DNA from: Paludibacteraceae bacterium
GTDB lineage: Bacteria; Bacteroidota; Bacteroidia; Bacteroidales; Paludibacteraceae
Reading direction: 5' to 3'
NCBI GenBank assembly: GCA_017509715.1
Contig: JAFWOU010000023.1
Location: 116,128-180,127, forward strand
Length of the DNA stretch: 64,000 bases
In this document: piece after piece, positions 41,222 to 50,662 of the stretch
Layout: every line of letters begins with the position of its first letter
How positions within the stretch are numbered: the first letter of the stretch is position 1
Made by a program: the position numbers and the translations under genes
The notes under the pieces: model-generated
Database searches by the model: none
The model's input: only the letters and a program-made list of their open reading frames with translations
Told to the model about the DNA's origin: nothing

Positions 41222-42531
41222 GAGATATTCGCACGGGCATGCCAGCCGGTGTAACCCTGGTGTGTGTCAGTAAGTTCCATCCTGCGGAAGCGATCCGTGA
41301 AGCCTACCAGGCCGGCGAACGCGATTTCGGGGAGAGTAGGGTGCAGGAATTGCAACAAAAAGTGCCCGTTTTGCCTTCGGATATCCGTTGGCACTTCATC
41401 GGCCACCTGCAGACCAACAAGGTTCGCGACTTGCTGCGGCTACGTCCGTACCTCATCCAGTCGGTGGACTCCGAGCACCTGCTGCGCAACCTCAACGACG
41501 AGGCCGGCAAGCAAGGAATCGTCCAAAATATCCTCCTGGAGGTGCACGTAGCCCGCGAGCAGACCAAGTCGGGCTTCCTGCCAGACGAACTGGCGCAGGT
41601 TCTTCCCACGCTTTCTCAATATCCCCATATTTCCGTTCGCGGCCTTATGGGCATGGCCACCAATACGGACGACGAACAGGAGATTCGTCGCTGCTACCAA
41701 ACGCTGAAAGCGCTAAATGACCAAATCGTAAATGACCAAATCGTAAATGGAGAGATGGTAAATCTCTCCATGGGGATGTCAGATGACTACCGGATTGCTA
41801 TCTCGTGCGGTAGCACCATGGTACGGGTCGGCTCGGCTATCTTTGGCGAACGCAGCTATACGCCTCAAGAAAGGCTGAAAGCCTTTTTCTTCGACATGGA
41901 CGGCGTGCTCTTCGACAGTATGCCGGCGCATGCGGCGGCCTGGGAAGAGGTGATGATGCGACATGGGCTGAATTTCCGGGCGCAGGATGTGTATATCAAC
42001 GAGGGCCGTACGGGTCAGTCCGTCATCTATGAGGCCATCACGACGATCGAGCATCGCGAACCTACGGAAGAAGAGGTCTGGGATATTTATCATGAGAAGA
42101 ACGAGGCGTTCTCGCGTCGCGGCGAACCCAAACCGATGCGGGATGTGGATCGTGTACTGCGTCTGCTGCGCGAACGCCAACGCGCCATATGGATCGTGAC
42201 CGGAAGCGGTCAGAAGAGCCTGTTCGCCCGTTTGGAGGGCTGCTTCCCGGGTGTGTTTGCTCCGGAACGGATGGTGACCGCCTACGACGTGAAGCACGGT
42301 AAACCCGATCCCGAACCCTACCTCCGAGCCTGGGAACGGAGCGGGTATCCCAAGGAGCAATGCTGCGTGATAGAGAATGCACCGCTGGGTGTACGTGCCG
42401 GCAAGGCAGCCGGACTCTATACCATCGCGGTCAATACCGGTCCCTTGCCCGACGAGATGCTGCAGAGAGAGGGCGCCGACCAGGTATTCCCCGATATGAG
42501 CGCCCTCTATAATTGGCTGGTAGCGAAGTAG
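41197..42531 (+). CDS. fusion of PLP homeostasis protein (YggS-type) and HAD phosphatase
   Basis: 444 residues. Residues 1-about 225 are a complete PLP-binding YggS/PLPBP barrel: PLP lysine in LVCVSKFHPAEAI, FGESRVQEL, WHFIGHLQTNKV, GSTMVRVGSAIFGER. From about 230 a HAD hydrolase of the beta-phosphoglucomutase-like type follows: nucleophile motif DMDGVLFDS, IVTGSG, HGKPDPEPY and VIENAPLGVRAGKAAG. There is no stop or frameshift between them. The loop NDQIVNDQIVNGEMVN before the SMGMSDD motif comes from a 15-bp word repeat (41715-41760). A PLP- or sugar-phosphatase role for the HAD half is inference. Confidence 0.9.
   Translation: MATVAERIRDIRTGMPAGVTLVCVSKFHPAEAIREAYQAGERDFGESRVQELQQKVPVLPSDIRWHFIGHLQTNKVRDLLRLRPYLIQSVDSEHLLRNLNDEAGKQGIVQNILLEVHVAREQTKSGFLPDELAQVLPTLSQYPHISVRGLMGMATNTDDEQEIRRCYQTLKALNDQIVNDQIVNGEMVNLSMGMSDDYRIAISCGSTMVRVGSAIFGERSYTPQERLKAFFFDMDGVLFDSMPAHAAAWEEVMMRHGLNFRAQDVYINEGRTGQSVIYEAITTIEHREPTEEEVWDIYHEKNEAFSRRGEPKPMRDVDRVLRLLRERQRAIWIVTGSGQKSLFARLEGCFPGVFAPERMVTAYDVKHGKPDPEPYLRAWERSGYPKEQCCVIENAPLGVRAGKAAGLYTIAVNTGPLPDEMLQREGADQVFPDMSALYNWLVAK
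41715..41760. repeat. 15-bp word repeat inside the PLPBP-HAD gene
   Basis: Two AAATGACCAAATCGT units and a diverged third AAATGGAGAGATGGT, in frame, encoding NDQIV NDQIV NGEMV. Confidence 0.85.
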
Positions 42532-42543
42532 ATTCGCTACCGG
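42517..42543. terminator. bidirectional terminator at the fusion gene stop
   Basis: 11-bp stem (9 perfect: GGTAGCGAA / TTCGCTACC, extended by a wobble) with loop GTAGA that contains the TAG stop start; followed by TTATTTTTATTT. Also serves the convergent WG-repeat gene. Confidence 0.75.
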
Positions 42544-42558
42544 TTATTTTTATTTGGT

Positions 42559-43764
42559 TTAGTCTTTGTATACGATCTCACCCTCCTGGGTCAGACCCAT
42601 GCCGTGCAGACGATCGATGTACAGAACAGCCTTAGGCGTACCGGCGATCTCGCGCAGACCGATCTCGCGCAGGCTCGGACGACGAGCCGGAGCAGACGCA
42701 CCGCTGTTGCTTTCCCATTTGTAGATGGTCTCGTTGTTCTTGTTGATGTAGCGAGTCTCCTTGTCATCCGAGTTGTAGATGGTAGCCAGACCGTTGTGGA
42801 ACGTACCCTGCGGATATTCCTCCTCTTTGAGGCGCATGATCGACTCGCCGTTCTTGTCGATCAATTCGATACGCGAGTCAGACGACTTCTGAATCCATGC
42901 CAGATTCTCAACAAAGTCCATAGCACCGGCATAACGCGGAGCAATTACCTCGTTACCGTTCTTGTCGATATAGCCGTACTTGCTGTTCTTCTCCACCAGT
43001 GCCAGACCGCAACTGATAGCGTTGATGTCATCGTAGGTAGCCGGCAGGATCTCGTTGCCGTTCTTGTCCCAGATACCCCACTTCTTGGTGGTGGAGTTGT
43101 AGAACGCGATGCGACCTTCACCCATATTGTAGATCTCCTTCTTCTGCGGGCTGATAAGGTACTCGCCCTTGGTGTCGATCACGCCGTAGCGCATTTCCGT
43201 CTGGCTGTCCACGGTCTTGTTGACGCCTACAACGCAGATACCATCTTCGAACGAACTGCAGTAGTCGAACTTAGGCTCGATAACTTGCTTACCCTTCTCG
43301 TTGATGAAGCCGTACTCCTTGCCATCTTCGGTGAACCACATCAAACCGGCATCCGTGTTGATACCAATCGACTTGTACTCGGCTGGGATGACTTCCTTGA
43401 AGTTGTTGTCCCACTTACCCTGCAGACCGTCGATCTTGAAGGTTACCATGTTGTAGTAGAAATAGCTGTAGTAGGTGTCAGCCTCCGGCAGGTTTTTAGC
43501 CGGTTTGCCGTTGGCGTCGATATACATGACCTCGCCGTCCTCTTTCACCAGCGCCCATCCGCAGGAGAAATTGTAAGCGGTCTGGTAGTCAGCCGGAATC
43601 ACCATCTTGCCGCTACCGTTGATGTAACCGAGCAGGTTAGAATCGTCCTCACCGGCTACCCACAGCTTAGTGGTGTCGCCCGTTGGGGTCAATCGATCAC
43701 TGTCGCAACTCGTCAGCGCAAAACCGGCTACGAGTGCACATGCCATAAATAATACTTTCTTCAT
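42559..43764 (-). CDS. WG-repeat lipoprotein
   Basis: 401 residues. Lipoprotein signal with lipobox LTSC (Cys about 19). About eight WG-type beta repeats follow, with cores such as WALVKEDGEVMYIDANGKP, YGFINEKGKQVIEPKFDY, KWGIWDKNGNEILPATYDD and YGYIDKNGNEVIAPRYAG. The C-terminus has SLREIGLREIAG. WG-repeat proteins are usually cell-surface binding proteins; ligand unknown. Faces the barrel gene 42 nt upstream, possibly cotranscribed with it. Confidence 0.85.
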   Translation of the reverse strand: MKKVLFMACALVAGFALTSCDSDRLTPTGDTTKLWVAGEDDSNLLGYINGSGKMVIPADYQTAYNFSCGWALVKEDGEVMYIDANGKPAKNLPEADTYYSYFYYNMVTFKIDGLQGKWDNNFKEVIPAEYKSIGINTDAGLMWFTEDGKEYGFINEKGKQVIEPKFDYCSSFEDGICVVGVNKTVDSQTEMRYGVIDTKGEYLISPQKKEIYNMGEGRIAFYNSTTKKWGIWDKNGNEILPATYDDINAISCGLALVEKNSKYGYIDKNGNEVIAPRYAGAMDFVENLAWIQKSSDSRIELIDKNGESIMRLKEEEYPQGTFHNGLATIYNSDDKETRYINKNNETIYKWESNSGASAPARRPSLREIGLREIAGTPKAVLYIDRLHGMGLTQEGEIVYKD

Positions 43765-43806
43765 AATGTTTTGTGTTTTTTATTAGGGATAAATTGTTTG
43801 TGTTGC

Positions 43807-44454
43807 TTAGAGCGTATAACGCAGACCGAGCGTCAACTGCCAGTCAAATACATGACCTGCGGCTGGAGCTCCAAATCCGCCGGGCGCCACGATGCAACCG
43901 TAGCCGGGACGGAAGTCAAACGTGAACTCGATCGGCGCATTCTTCATGTCGCCCTCCAGACCGATGATGGCGTTGCCACCCACCTTGATGGCGTCTACGC
44001 CCATCTCGGCATAACCGAACGAGACACCGCCACCTACGTACCAGTTCAGGTCAATACCCTTGCCCGATGCACCTTTGGCCTGGTAAGCCAGGTTGAGGTG
44101 GTCGATCAGACCCTGATAGCCTCCCAGGTCGCCGGCCGTATAGGCGATATCCCACGAGAGGTCATTCATGATGGTGAAATGCGGATTGATCATCGTCTTC
44201 AAGCTGATACCATACTGCAGACCGGCTACGATACCCACAGCGTACTTATAATCCGACTTGGCAGCAGGAGCCGCCGGAGCCGCCTGCTTCTTGGCCGGGG
44301 CCGCTTGCTTCTTAGCGGGAGCAGCCTGTTTGCCCTTGGTGGTCGTCGTTGTAGTCTGTGCCGGAGCTTTCTTCTTCTGCGGTTGGGCTTCCGTAGCCAA
44401 CGCAGTCCCTGCCATGAACAGCAGGGCCATAGATAATGCGAAAATTTTCTTCAT
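43807..44454 (-). CDS. outer-membrane beta-barrel protein with Ala/Pro/Lys linker
   Basis: 215 residues. Signal peptide (ending ALAT), then a basic low-complexity linker with PAKKQAA repeats (about 25-65), then an eight-strand-like barrel ending LTLGLRYTL. The linker may contact peptidoglycan. Own promoter at 44494-44525, followed by the WG-repeat gene on the same strand. Specific function unknown. Confidence 0.8.
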   Translation of the reverse strand: MKKIFALSMALLFMAGTALATEAQPQKKKAPAQTTTTTTKGKQAAPAKKQAAPAKKQAAPAAPAAKSDYKYAVGIVAGLQYGISLKTMINPHFTIMNDLSWDIAYTAGDLGGYQGLIDHLNLAYQAKGASGKGIDLNWYVGGGVSFGYAEMGVDAIKVGGNAIIGLEGDMKNAPIEFTFDFRPGYGCIVAPGGFGAPAAGHVFDWQLTLGLRYTL

Positions 44455-44493
44455 AATGTTGTTTTTTTAATGGGTTAGTATGTTTTTCGGGTG

Positions 44494-44525
44494 CAAAAGT
44501 ACGGCTTTTTTTGCATATATGCAAA
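44494..44525 (-). promoter_or_regulatory. sigma-ABfr-type promoter of the barrel gene
   Basis: Minus strand: TTTG at 44522-44525, 20-nt spacer CATATATGCAAAAAAAGCCG, TACTTTTG at 44494-44501. It lies at the 3' end of prmA. Confidence 0.85.
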
Positions 44526-44548
44526 TATTTTATGCATTTTTCCGTCTT

Positions 44549-45337
44549 TTACGCCCGGAATTGCATCATTTGCCACTCGCCACGGTGCTGAGTAGCCAGA
44601 TATTTCAGTCCGTAGGCCTCGGCGCATTCGCGTAGCGGCTGGCAGTCTTCCTCCAGAAATCCGCTCAACCACAATTCTCCTCCCGGATTGAGGTACTCGG
44701 CATAATAGCCCATCTGTCCCATCAGTACGTTGCGATGAATATTGCTTAGTATCAGGTCGTAGCTGCCGCAGGGCGGTTCTTCCCGTTGCCGTACATCCAG
44801 CCTCACGTCATTTGCCTCGGCATTCTCGCGGGTGTTGATGACGGCCTTGTCGTCGATATCTACAGCCACCACCTCCCGGGCACCTTGTTTGGCCGCCATG
44901 ATACCCAATACACCCGTACCGCATCCGTTGTCTAGTACTGTCTTGCCTTTCAGGTCTCGTGCCAACAGCGCATCGATCATCATACCCGTGGTCTCATGAT
45001 GCCCTGCCCCAAAGGCACAATGCGGCGTGATCCGTACGCCCAGCGGCAACTCTTGCACCGGATGCTCTGCCTCCCATGCGGCATTCCAATTCTGGTCCTC
45101 GCACGGTTCGACCGACAGCAGTTCCGCCCCTTCGGTAAAGCCGATGAAGGCCTCGATATCCTCGTGGTTGGTCTCCCAGAAACCGGTGGGGATATAATAG
45201 TCGGCCTGCGTGGCGGTCTCGGGCGAATCGCCGGCATCAATGGTGTCTACGCCCAACTCGCATATATGCAAGTCGAACAGGTCGCGTTGCCACTCCTCGG
45301 CAAACGTGGTCTTAATGTGTAAAACGTGATATCGCAT
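44549..45337 (-). CDS. prmA: ribosomal protein L11 methyltransferase
   Basis: 262 residues. Class I SAM methyltransferase; motif I VLDNGCGTGVLGIMAAKQGA, AVDIDDKAVINTRENAEAN, DLILSNIHRNVL (catalytic region) and the upstream AFGAGHHETT are all typical of PrmA. Overlaps folC by 26 nt, last gene of dnaE-folC-prmA. Confidence 0.95.
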   Translation of the reverse strand: MRYHVLHIKTTFAEEWQRDLFDLHICELGVDTIDAGDSPETATQADYYIPTGFWETNHEDIEAFIGFTEGAELLSVEPCEDQNWNAAWEAEHPVQELPLGVRITPHCAFGAGHHETTGMMIDALLARDLKGKTVLDNGCGTGVLGIMAAKQGAREVVAVDIDDKAVINTRENAEANDVRLDVRQREEPPCGSYDLILSNIHRNVLMGQMGYYAEYLNPGGELWLSGFLEEDCQPLRECAEAYGLKYLATQHRGEWQMMQFRA

Positions 45338-46568
45338 CTCCTACTAAATAATTACTGCCTCCTATGAATACCGCATCTTCCGGCGTCGCATGTGCTAGGG
45401 CATACTGTATAGCGTCCTCCGGCTTGTCGATGGCTATTCCCTCTTTTCCCCATAGCTGTAGCATCTCCTCGGCCGTACGTGCTCGGTGGGTATTAGGCGT
45501 CGTAAAGATATAGTGGTATTTCTCGCCCTGCGGCAGCAGGCGCATGACGACGTCCGTATCTTTGTCATTCACCATGCCGAAAACGATCCAGATATGCGGA
45601 TTCCCGAGTTCCTTGAGTTGGCGGGATACATAGCTTATCCCGTGGCTGTTATGCCCTGTGTCGCATATCGTGAGCGGCCGCTCTTGCAGCGTTTCCCATC
45701 GTCCGCGCAGACCTGTCATGGTGCATACATGGGCAAAGCCCTCAGCAATAGCCTGATGCGGTACTTTTAGTTCCTGATGATGGGCCGTGAGGGCACGCAG
45801 CGCCACAAAGGCGGTCTGCAAGTTATGTTCCTGGTACAGCCCGTGCAGTTCGCACTCCGGGGCATAACGCATTCGGGTGCGCCGCAGGTACTCATGCTGG
45901 TCGGCAAAGTAGATAGGCGCGTCGCATTCCTGGGCACGCTTAAGAAAGACATTCATCGTGGCCGGATGGCTCTCGCCGATGACGCAAGGCGTGCCGGGCT
46001 TGATGATGCCGGCTTTCTCGCGGGCGATCTGCGGCAGGGTGTTGCCCAGAAACTCGGTATGATCCATGCCGATATTGGTGATGACGGAGAGTAGGGGCGA
46101 GATGACATTCGTGGCGTCCAGTCGTCCGCCCAGACCGGTCTCGATAACGGCGATATCCACCTCTTCGCGGGCGAAATAGTCCATCGCCATGCCAAAACTC
46201 ATCTCGAAGAACGAGGGTTGCAATTGGCCCAGGTAGCCCCGGTGCTGCGCCACCCATGCCGTGACCTCCGTCTCTGATATCATCCGGCCGTTGATGCGGA
46301 TCCGTTCGCGAAAATCCACCAGGTGCGGACTGGTATACAAGCCTGTCTTGTACCCTGCCGCTTGCAGGGCGGCGGCCATGAGGTGAGAGGTGCTGCCCTT
46401 GCCGTTGGTGCCCGCTATATGTATGGTACGCACGCGCGTGTGCGGGTTGTCCAACTCACCGAGCAGGGCCAGGATATTATCCGGTCCCGGTTTATACGCC
46501 GCGCCGCCCACCTGGTGAAAGGCAGGCATGGCGCTGTATAGATACTGTATGGTCTCCCGGTACGTCAT
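45312..46568 (-). CDS. folC: folylpolyglutamate synthase / dihydrofolate synthase
   Basis: 418 residues. Mur-ligase-type ATPase: HIAGTNGKGSTSHL P-loop, SPHLVDFRERIRING, ETGLGGRLDATNVI, ITNIGMDHTEFLG and CDTGHNSHGI. Adds glutamate to folates. Start overlaps the dnaE stop by 4 nt. Confidence 0.95.
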   Translation of the reverse strand: MTYRETIQYLYSAMPAFHQVGGAAYKPGPDNILALLGELDNPHTRVRTIHIAGTNGKGSTSHLMAAALQAAGYKTGLYTSPHLVDFRERIRINGRMISETEVTAWVAQHRGYLGQLQPSFFEMSFGMAMDYFAREEVDIAVIETGLGGRLDATNVISPLLSVITNIGMDHTEFLGNTLPQIAREKAGIIKPGTPCVIGESHPATMNVFLKRAQECDAPIYFADQHEYLRRTRMRYAPECELHGLYQEHNLQTAFVALRALTAHHQELKVPHQAIAEGFAHVCTMTGLRGRWETLQERPLTICDTGHNSHGISYVSRQLKELGNPHIWIVFGMVNDKDTDVVMRLLPQGEKYHYIFTTPNTHRARTAEEMLQLWGKEGIAIDKPEDAIQYALAHATPEDAVFIGGSNYLVGDAISRFTH

Positions 46569-49500
46569 TTCACGATCAGTCGGAGCACGCCATCCATCTG
46601 CTTGAGTTGCAACCAGTGGTAGAAGGCGTGGTCTATATGTATCTTGGCATTCTTGGCCATGAAGGTGAGGGCGGTCTTCTGCTGCTCATCCACCACTTGC
46701 ACGTTGAGCGTCGTCTCGCCTTGGTGCTGCTCGCACAACTCTGCCAGTTCGTCAATCAGGTCGGGCGTGATCTGCTCGAGCGGGATATGGAGCGTCAGTT
46801 TGTCCAGATGGCGGTGCTGTACGTCGTTGAGTTGCTCCACCTGGCTGACCGCCAGTTCAAACTCGGCTTGGTCGTCCGGTTTCTCCTTAAACCATTTCTG
46901 GCCTACGCCGCGTTGTTGCACGGTAGCCGTCACATAGACGTAGCGGTCGGGCTTCAGCAGCGCTGCACATTGCTCGTAGGTCTGCCCGAACAGCACGAAC
47001 CGATAGCTACCCGTATAGTCCTCGATGACGTACTGTCCGTAGGCATTACCGCGTTGCGAGGTGCGGTCGGTGGCCTCGGTGATGATGCCCGCAAAGTGGA
47101 CGGGTTGGTTCTTATACTTGGCGATAAACTCCTCGGGCGTGATGCGTTGCTCCGTGTCTTCCTCCTCGTCCTCGTTGGGCGTCGCGGCAGCCTTGCGGGC
47201 ATCGGGCGTACGCCATCCGTCGAAGCGGTTGAGATCTTCGGCAGTGAGCGAACACATCTCGCGCACCTCAAACTCATAGTCATCCAGCGGGTGAGCCGAG
47301 AGGAAGATACCGATCAGCGATTTCTCCGTATTCAGTCGCTCGATAGCATTCCATCGCGGCACGCGCGGCAGTTCGGGTTTCTGTATCTCGATGGCCTCCT
47401 CGCCAAACATGCCGAAGAGCGAGTTCTGCTGTTGTTGCTTGTCCTGCTGGTAGCGGTTGCCGTAGCGCATGAGCGTCTCCAGCACATTCTCGCCCTTGCT
47501 GTTGATGCCTACCAGTTGTTCGCGGTAGATGTCCTCAAAGCAGTCGAACGCACCGGCCAGGGCCAACGACTCCACGGTCTTGCGGTTGCAAGCCTGCAGG
47601 TTGACGCGCTCCAGGAAGTCGAAGATATTCTTATACTTACCGTTTTTCTGCCGCTCGGCAATGATGGCCTCTACGGCCGCTTCTCCTACGCCCTTGATAC
47701 CTCCCAGACCGAAGCGGACATCGCCCTCCGGATTCACGGTGAAGTTCATCTCCGACTCGTTCACGTCCGGCTCCAGCACCTGGATACGCATCGCTTTGCA
47801 CTCGTCCATGAACTTGGTCACCTCCTTGATGTCGTCCTTGCTCACGGTCAGGTTGGCCGCCATGAACTCGGCGGGATAGTGGGCCTTGAGGTAAGCCGTC
47901 TGGTAGGCCACCCACGAGTAGCAGGCGGCGTGCGACTTATTGAAGGCATACGAAGCAAATTTCTCCCAGTCGTGCCAGATCTTGTCCAGCACTTTCAGGT
48001 CGTAGCCGTTCTTCTTGCCGCCGGTCATGAATTTGCCCTTCAGTTGCTCCAGGATCGCCATCTGCTTCTTACCCATGGCCTTACGCAGTTTGTCGCTCTC
48101 GCCGCGGGTGAAGTCGGCCAAGAGACGGCTGAGCAACATGACCTGCTCCTGATATACCGTCACGCCGTAGGTATCCTTCAGGTATTTCTCCATCACGGGG
48201 ATATCATACGTCACGGGTTCCTGGCCCTGCTTACGGCGGATAAACTGCGGGATATAGTCCATTGGTCCCGGACGGTAGAGCGCGTTCATGGCGATCAGGT
48301 CACCCATCACGGTGGGCTTCAGTTCCTTCATGTACTTGCGCATACCGGCCGACTCAAACTGGAACACACCTACCGTGCGTCCCTCCTGGAACAGCCTGTA
48401 CGTCTCGGGGTCGTCGATCGGAATATGGTCGATATCGATGTCGATATTCTGCGCTTTCTTGATATTGCTCAGACACTCCTTGATGATCGTCAGTGTGATG
48501 AGCCCCAGGAAGTCCATCTTGATCAGTCCCACCGACTCCACGACGTGTCCGTCGTATTCGGTGACGAGCACGCGCTTATGCGTCACTTTGTCCTCCACGC
48601 TCGAGAGGGGCGCGAAGTTGGTCAGGTCGTCCGCACCGATGATCACGCCGCAGGCATGTACGCCCACCTGCCGGATAGTGTCCTCCAGCTGCTTGGCATA
48701 CTCCAGCATGCTGCGCAGTTCAGGTTCGCCGTTGCGGTAGATGTCGCGCAGTTCCTCTACGTACTTGTAGCAGTTCTTGAGGTTCACCTTGGGCGACTTG
48801 CCTTTCTCGTCCTTGATGTTATCGGGAAAACCGCGGTCGGGTATATAGGTCTTGATGTCGTTCACCACGCTCAGCGGCACACGCTGTACGCGTCCCACGT
48901 CGGCGATAGCCGACTTGGCCGCCATCTTGCCGTACGTAATGATATGCGCTACGTGCGTCTCGCCGTATTTCTTGCTCACCCAGTCCAGCACCTTACCGCG
49001 CCCCGCATCGTCGAAGTCGGTATCAATATCGGGCAGCGAGATACGGTCGGGATTCAGGAATCGCTCGAACAGCAGGTCGTACTTCAGCGGGTCCAGGTCG
49101 GTGATATGCAGACAGTAGGCCACCACCGATCCGGCGGCTGATCCACGTCCCGGACCTACGCTCACGCCCAGCTCCTCGCGGGCGGCGCGGATAAAGTCCA
49201 TCACGATCAGGAAGTAGCCCGGGAAACCCATCGTCTTCATGATGTGCAACTCAAACAGGATGCGCTCTTTCTGCTCCTCGGTCAGTTCGTCGCCGTAGCG
49301 CTCGCGGGCACCTTTGTAGGTCAGGTGGGCCAGGTAGTCGGCCTCCAGTTTGATGCGGTAGAGTCGGTCGTAGCCGCCCAGCTGCTTGATCTTCTTCTGC
49401 GCATCCTCTTCGCTCAGCACCACGTTGCCGTGCTCGTCACGCGTGAATTCGTCAAACAGCTCCTGCTCGGTGAATTTCTCGTGGTACTGCTCCTCAGTGC

Positions 49501-50533
49501 CAAACTCCTCGGGGATGGGGAACTTAGGCATGATCGGGCCGGAGTCGATATCGTATATCTCCACCTTGTCGGCTATCTCCTGGGTGTTAGCGAGCGCCTC
49601 CGGGATGTCGCTGAAGATGGCGGCCATCTCCTCGGGCGTCTTGAGCCACTCCTGCTTGGTATAGTGCATGCGGTCCAGGTCGTCCACAAAGTGGTTGGTG
49701 CTCAGGCAGATCAGTCGGTCGTGTGCCTCGGCATTCTCTTCATCCACAAAGTGCGAGTCGTTCGTGGCAATGATCTTGACGTCGTATTTGCGAGCCAGTT
49801 CGATCAGCACGGGGTTCACCTCTTTCTGGCGCTCATAGACATTCTGGTCGCCGCCGGGCTTCTGCGTCTCGTGGCGTTGCAGCTCGATATAGTAGTCCTC
49901 GCCAAACAGGTTCTTAAACCAACGGACGGTCTCCTCGGCCTCCGCATACACCCCTTGGGCGATAGCTTCTTGCGGGCCGATAGCTGATGGCCGATGGCTG
50001 AAGGCATTCATGATTTTCTGCGGCAGTTCGCCACCCAGACAGGCCGACGAGCATATTAGTCCCTCGTGGTACATCTCCAGCAACTCGCGGTCGATACGCG
50101 GCGTGTAGTTGAACGCATCAGCCATGAAGCCGGCGCTCACGATCTTGCACAGGTTGCGATAGCCCTGCATGTTCTTGGCCAGCAGGATCAGGTGCCATCC
50201 CGAGCGGTCGATCAGGTAGGTGCGTCCTTCGCCATTCGTGGCTTTGTCGTCCCGCATCGAGTGACGACCGCGACGGGCACAGTAGGCCTCGCAGCCCACG
50301 ATAGGCTTGAAGGGGACGAACGCCTCACCCTTCTCCTCGGCCTCGGCTTTGCGCGCTTTGTTCACGCTCTTGCAGTAGTCGAGTAGCTCCTTGATGCCGT
50401 ACATATTGCCGTGATCGGTCAGCGCCACGGCGTTCATGCCCGTACGCAAGCATTTATCCACGATGTCAGTCACCTTCGACATACCATCCAGCACGGAGTA
50501 ATGCGAGTGTACATGTAAGTGTGTAAAATTCAT
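46565..50533 (-). CDS. dnaE: DNA polymerase III alpha subunit
   Basis: 1322 residues from the ATG at 50533; I reject the upstream extension because it crosses the promoter at 50552-50583. The PHP domain opens FTHLHVHSHYSVLDG; the palm carries PDIDTDFDD; fingers, HhH and C-terminal OB domain follow (QPVHFAGIITEATDR). Replicative polymerase. An in-frame insert HRPSAIGPQEAIAQG after CLGGELPQKIM is encoded by a CTGATGG-type word array (49975-50005) like those between genes. Confidence 0.96.
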   Translation of the reverse strand: MNFTHLHVHSHYSVLDGMSKVTDIVDKCLRTGMNAVALTDHGNMYGIKELLDYCKSVNKARKAEAEEKGEAFVPFKPIVGCEAYCARRGRHSMRDDKATNGEGRTYLIDRSGWHLILLAKNMQGYRNLCKIVSAGFMADAFNYTPRIDRELLEMYHEGLICSSACLGGELPQKIMNAFSHRPSAIGPQEAIAQGVYAEAEETVRWFKNLFGEDYYIELQRHETQKPGGDQNVYERQKEVNPVLIELARKYDVKIIATNDSHFVDEENAEAHDRLICLSTNHFVDDLDRMHYTKQEWLKTPEEMAAIFSDIPEALANTQEIADKVEIYDIDSGPIMPKFPIPEEFGTEEQYHEKFTEQELFDEFTRDEHGNVVLSEEDAQKKIKQLGGYDRLYRIKLEADYLAHLTYKGARERYGDELTEEQKERILFELHIMKTMGFPGYFLIVMDFIRAAREELGVSVGPGRGSAAGSVVAYCLHITDLDPLKYDLLFERFLNPDRISLPDIDTDFDDAGRGKVLDWVSKKYGETHVAHIITYGKMAAKSAIADVGRVQRVPLSVVNDIKTYIPDRGFPDNIKDEKGKSPKVNLKNCYKYVEELRDIYRNGEPELRSMLEYAKQLEDTIRQVGVHACGVIIGADDLTNFAPLSSVEDKVTHKRVLVTEYDGHVVESVGLIKMDFLGLITLTIIKECLSNIKKAQNIDIDIDHIPIDDPETYRLFQEGRTVGVFQFESAGMRKYMKELKPTVMGDLIAMNALYRPGPMDYIPQFIRRKQGQEPVTYDIPVMEKYLKDTYGVTVYQEQVMLLSRLLADFTRGESDKLRKAMGKKQMAILEQLKGKFMTGGKKNGYDLKVLDKIWHDWEKFASYAFNKSHAACYSWVAYQTAYLKAHYPAEFMAANLTVSKDDIKEVTKFMDECKAMRIQVLEPDVNESEMNFTVNPEGDVRFGLGGIKGVGEAAVEAIIAERQKNGKYKNIFDFLERVNLQACNRKTVESLALAGAFDCFEDIYREQLVGINSKGENVLETLMRYGNRYQQDKQQQQNSLFGMFGEEAIEIQKPELPRVPRWNAIERLNTEKSLIGIFLSAHPLDDYEFEVREMCSLTAEDLNRFDGWRTPDARKAAATPNEDEEEDTEQRITPEEFIAKYKNQPVHFAGIITEATDRTSQRGNAYGQYVIEDYTGSYRFVLFGQTYEQCAALLKPDRYVYVTATVQQRGVGQKWFKEKPDDQAEFELAVSQVEQLNDVQHRHLDKLTLHIPLEQITPDLIDELAELCEQHQGETTLNVQVVDEQQKTALTFMAKNAKIHIDHAFYHWLQLKQMDGVLRLIVK
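49975..50005. repeat. CTGATGG word repeat inside dnaE
   Basis: GGCCGATAGCTGATGG then CCGATGGCTGAAGGC, matching the intergenic CTGATGG array at 52870-52906; encodes SHRPSAIGP in dnaE. Confidence 0.75.
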
Positions 50534-50551
50534 AATATGCCAATTTGAGTG

Positions 50552-50583
50552 CAAAGGTACGAAAAAAAACTTATATATGCAAA
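50552..50583 (-). promoter_or_regulatory. sigma-ABfr-type promoter of dnaE operon
   Basis: Minus strand: TTTG at 50580-50583, 20-nt spacer, TACCTTTG at 50552-50559. Back-to-back with the GT2 promoter through the palindrome GCAAATAAATTTGC. Confidence 0.88.
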
Positions 50584-50587
50584 TAAA

Positions 50588-50619
50588 TTTGCACAATTCA
50601 AAAAAAAGCTGTACCTTTG
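50588..50619 (+). promoter_or_regulatory. sigma-ABfr-type promoter of the GT2 gene
   Basis: TTTG at 50588-50591, 20-nt spacer CACAATTCAAAAAAAAGCTG, TACCTTTG at 50612-50619. Confidence 0.88.
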
Positions 50620-50662
50620 CACCACAAAACGAAAAGGTTGAACCTACTAAACATTTTTGCAA

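Noticed and set aside
46607..49141. 844-codon plus-strand open frame
   Set aside because: Lies wholly antisense to dnaE, whose motifs are complete; an artefact of GC-rich codon use.
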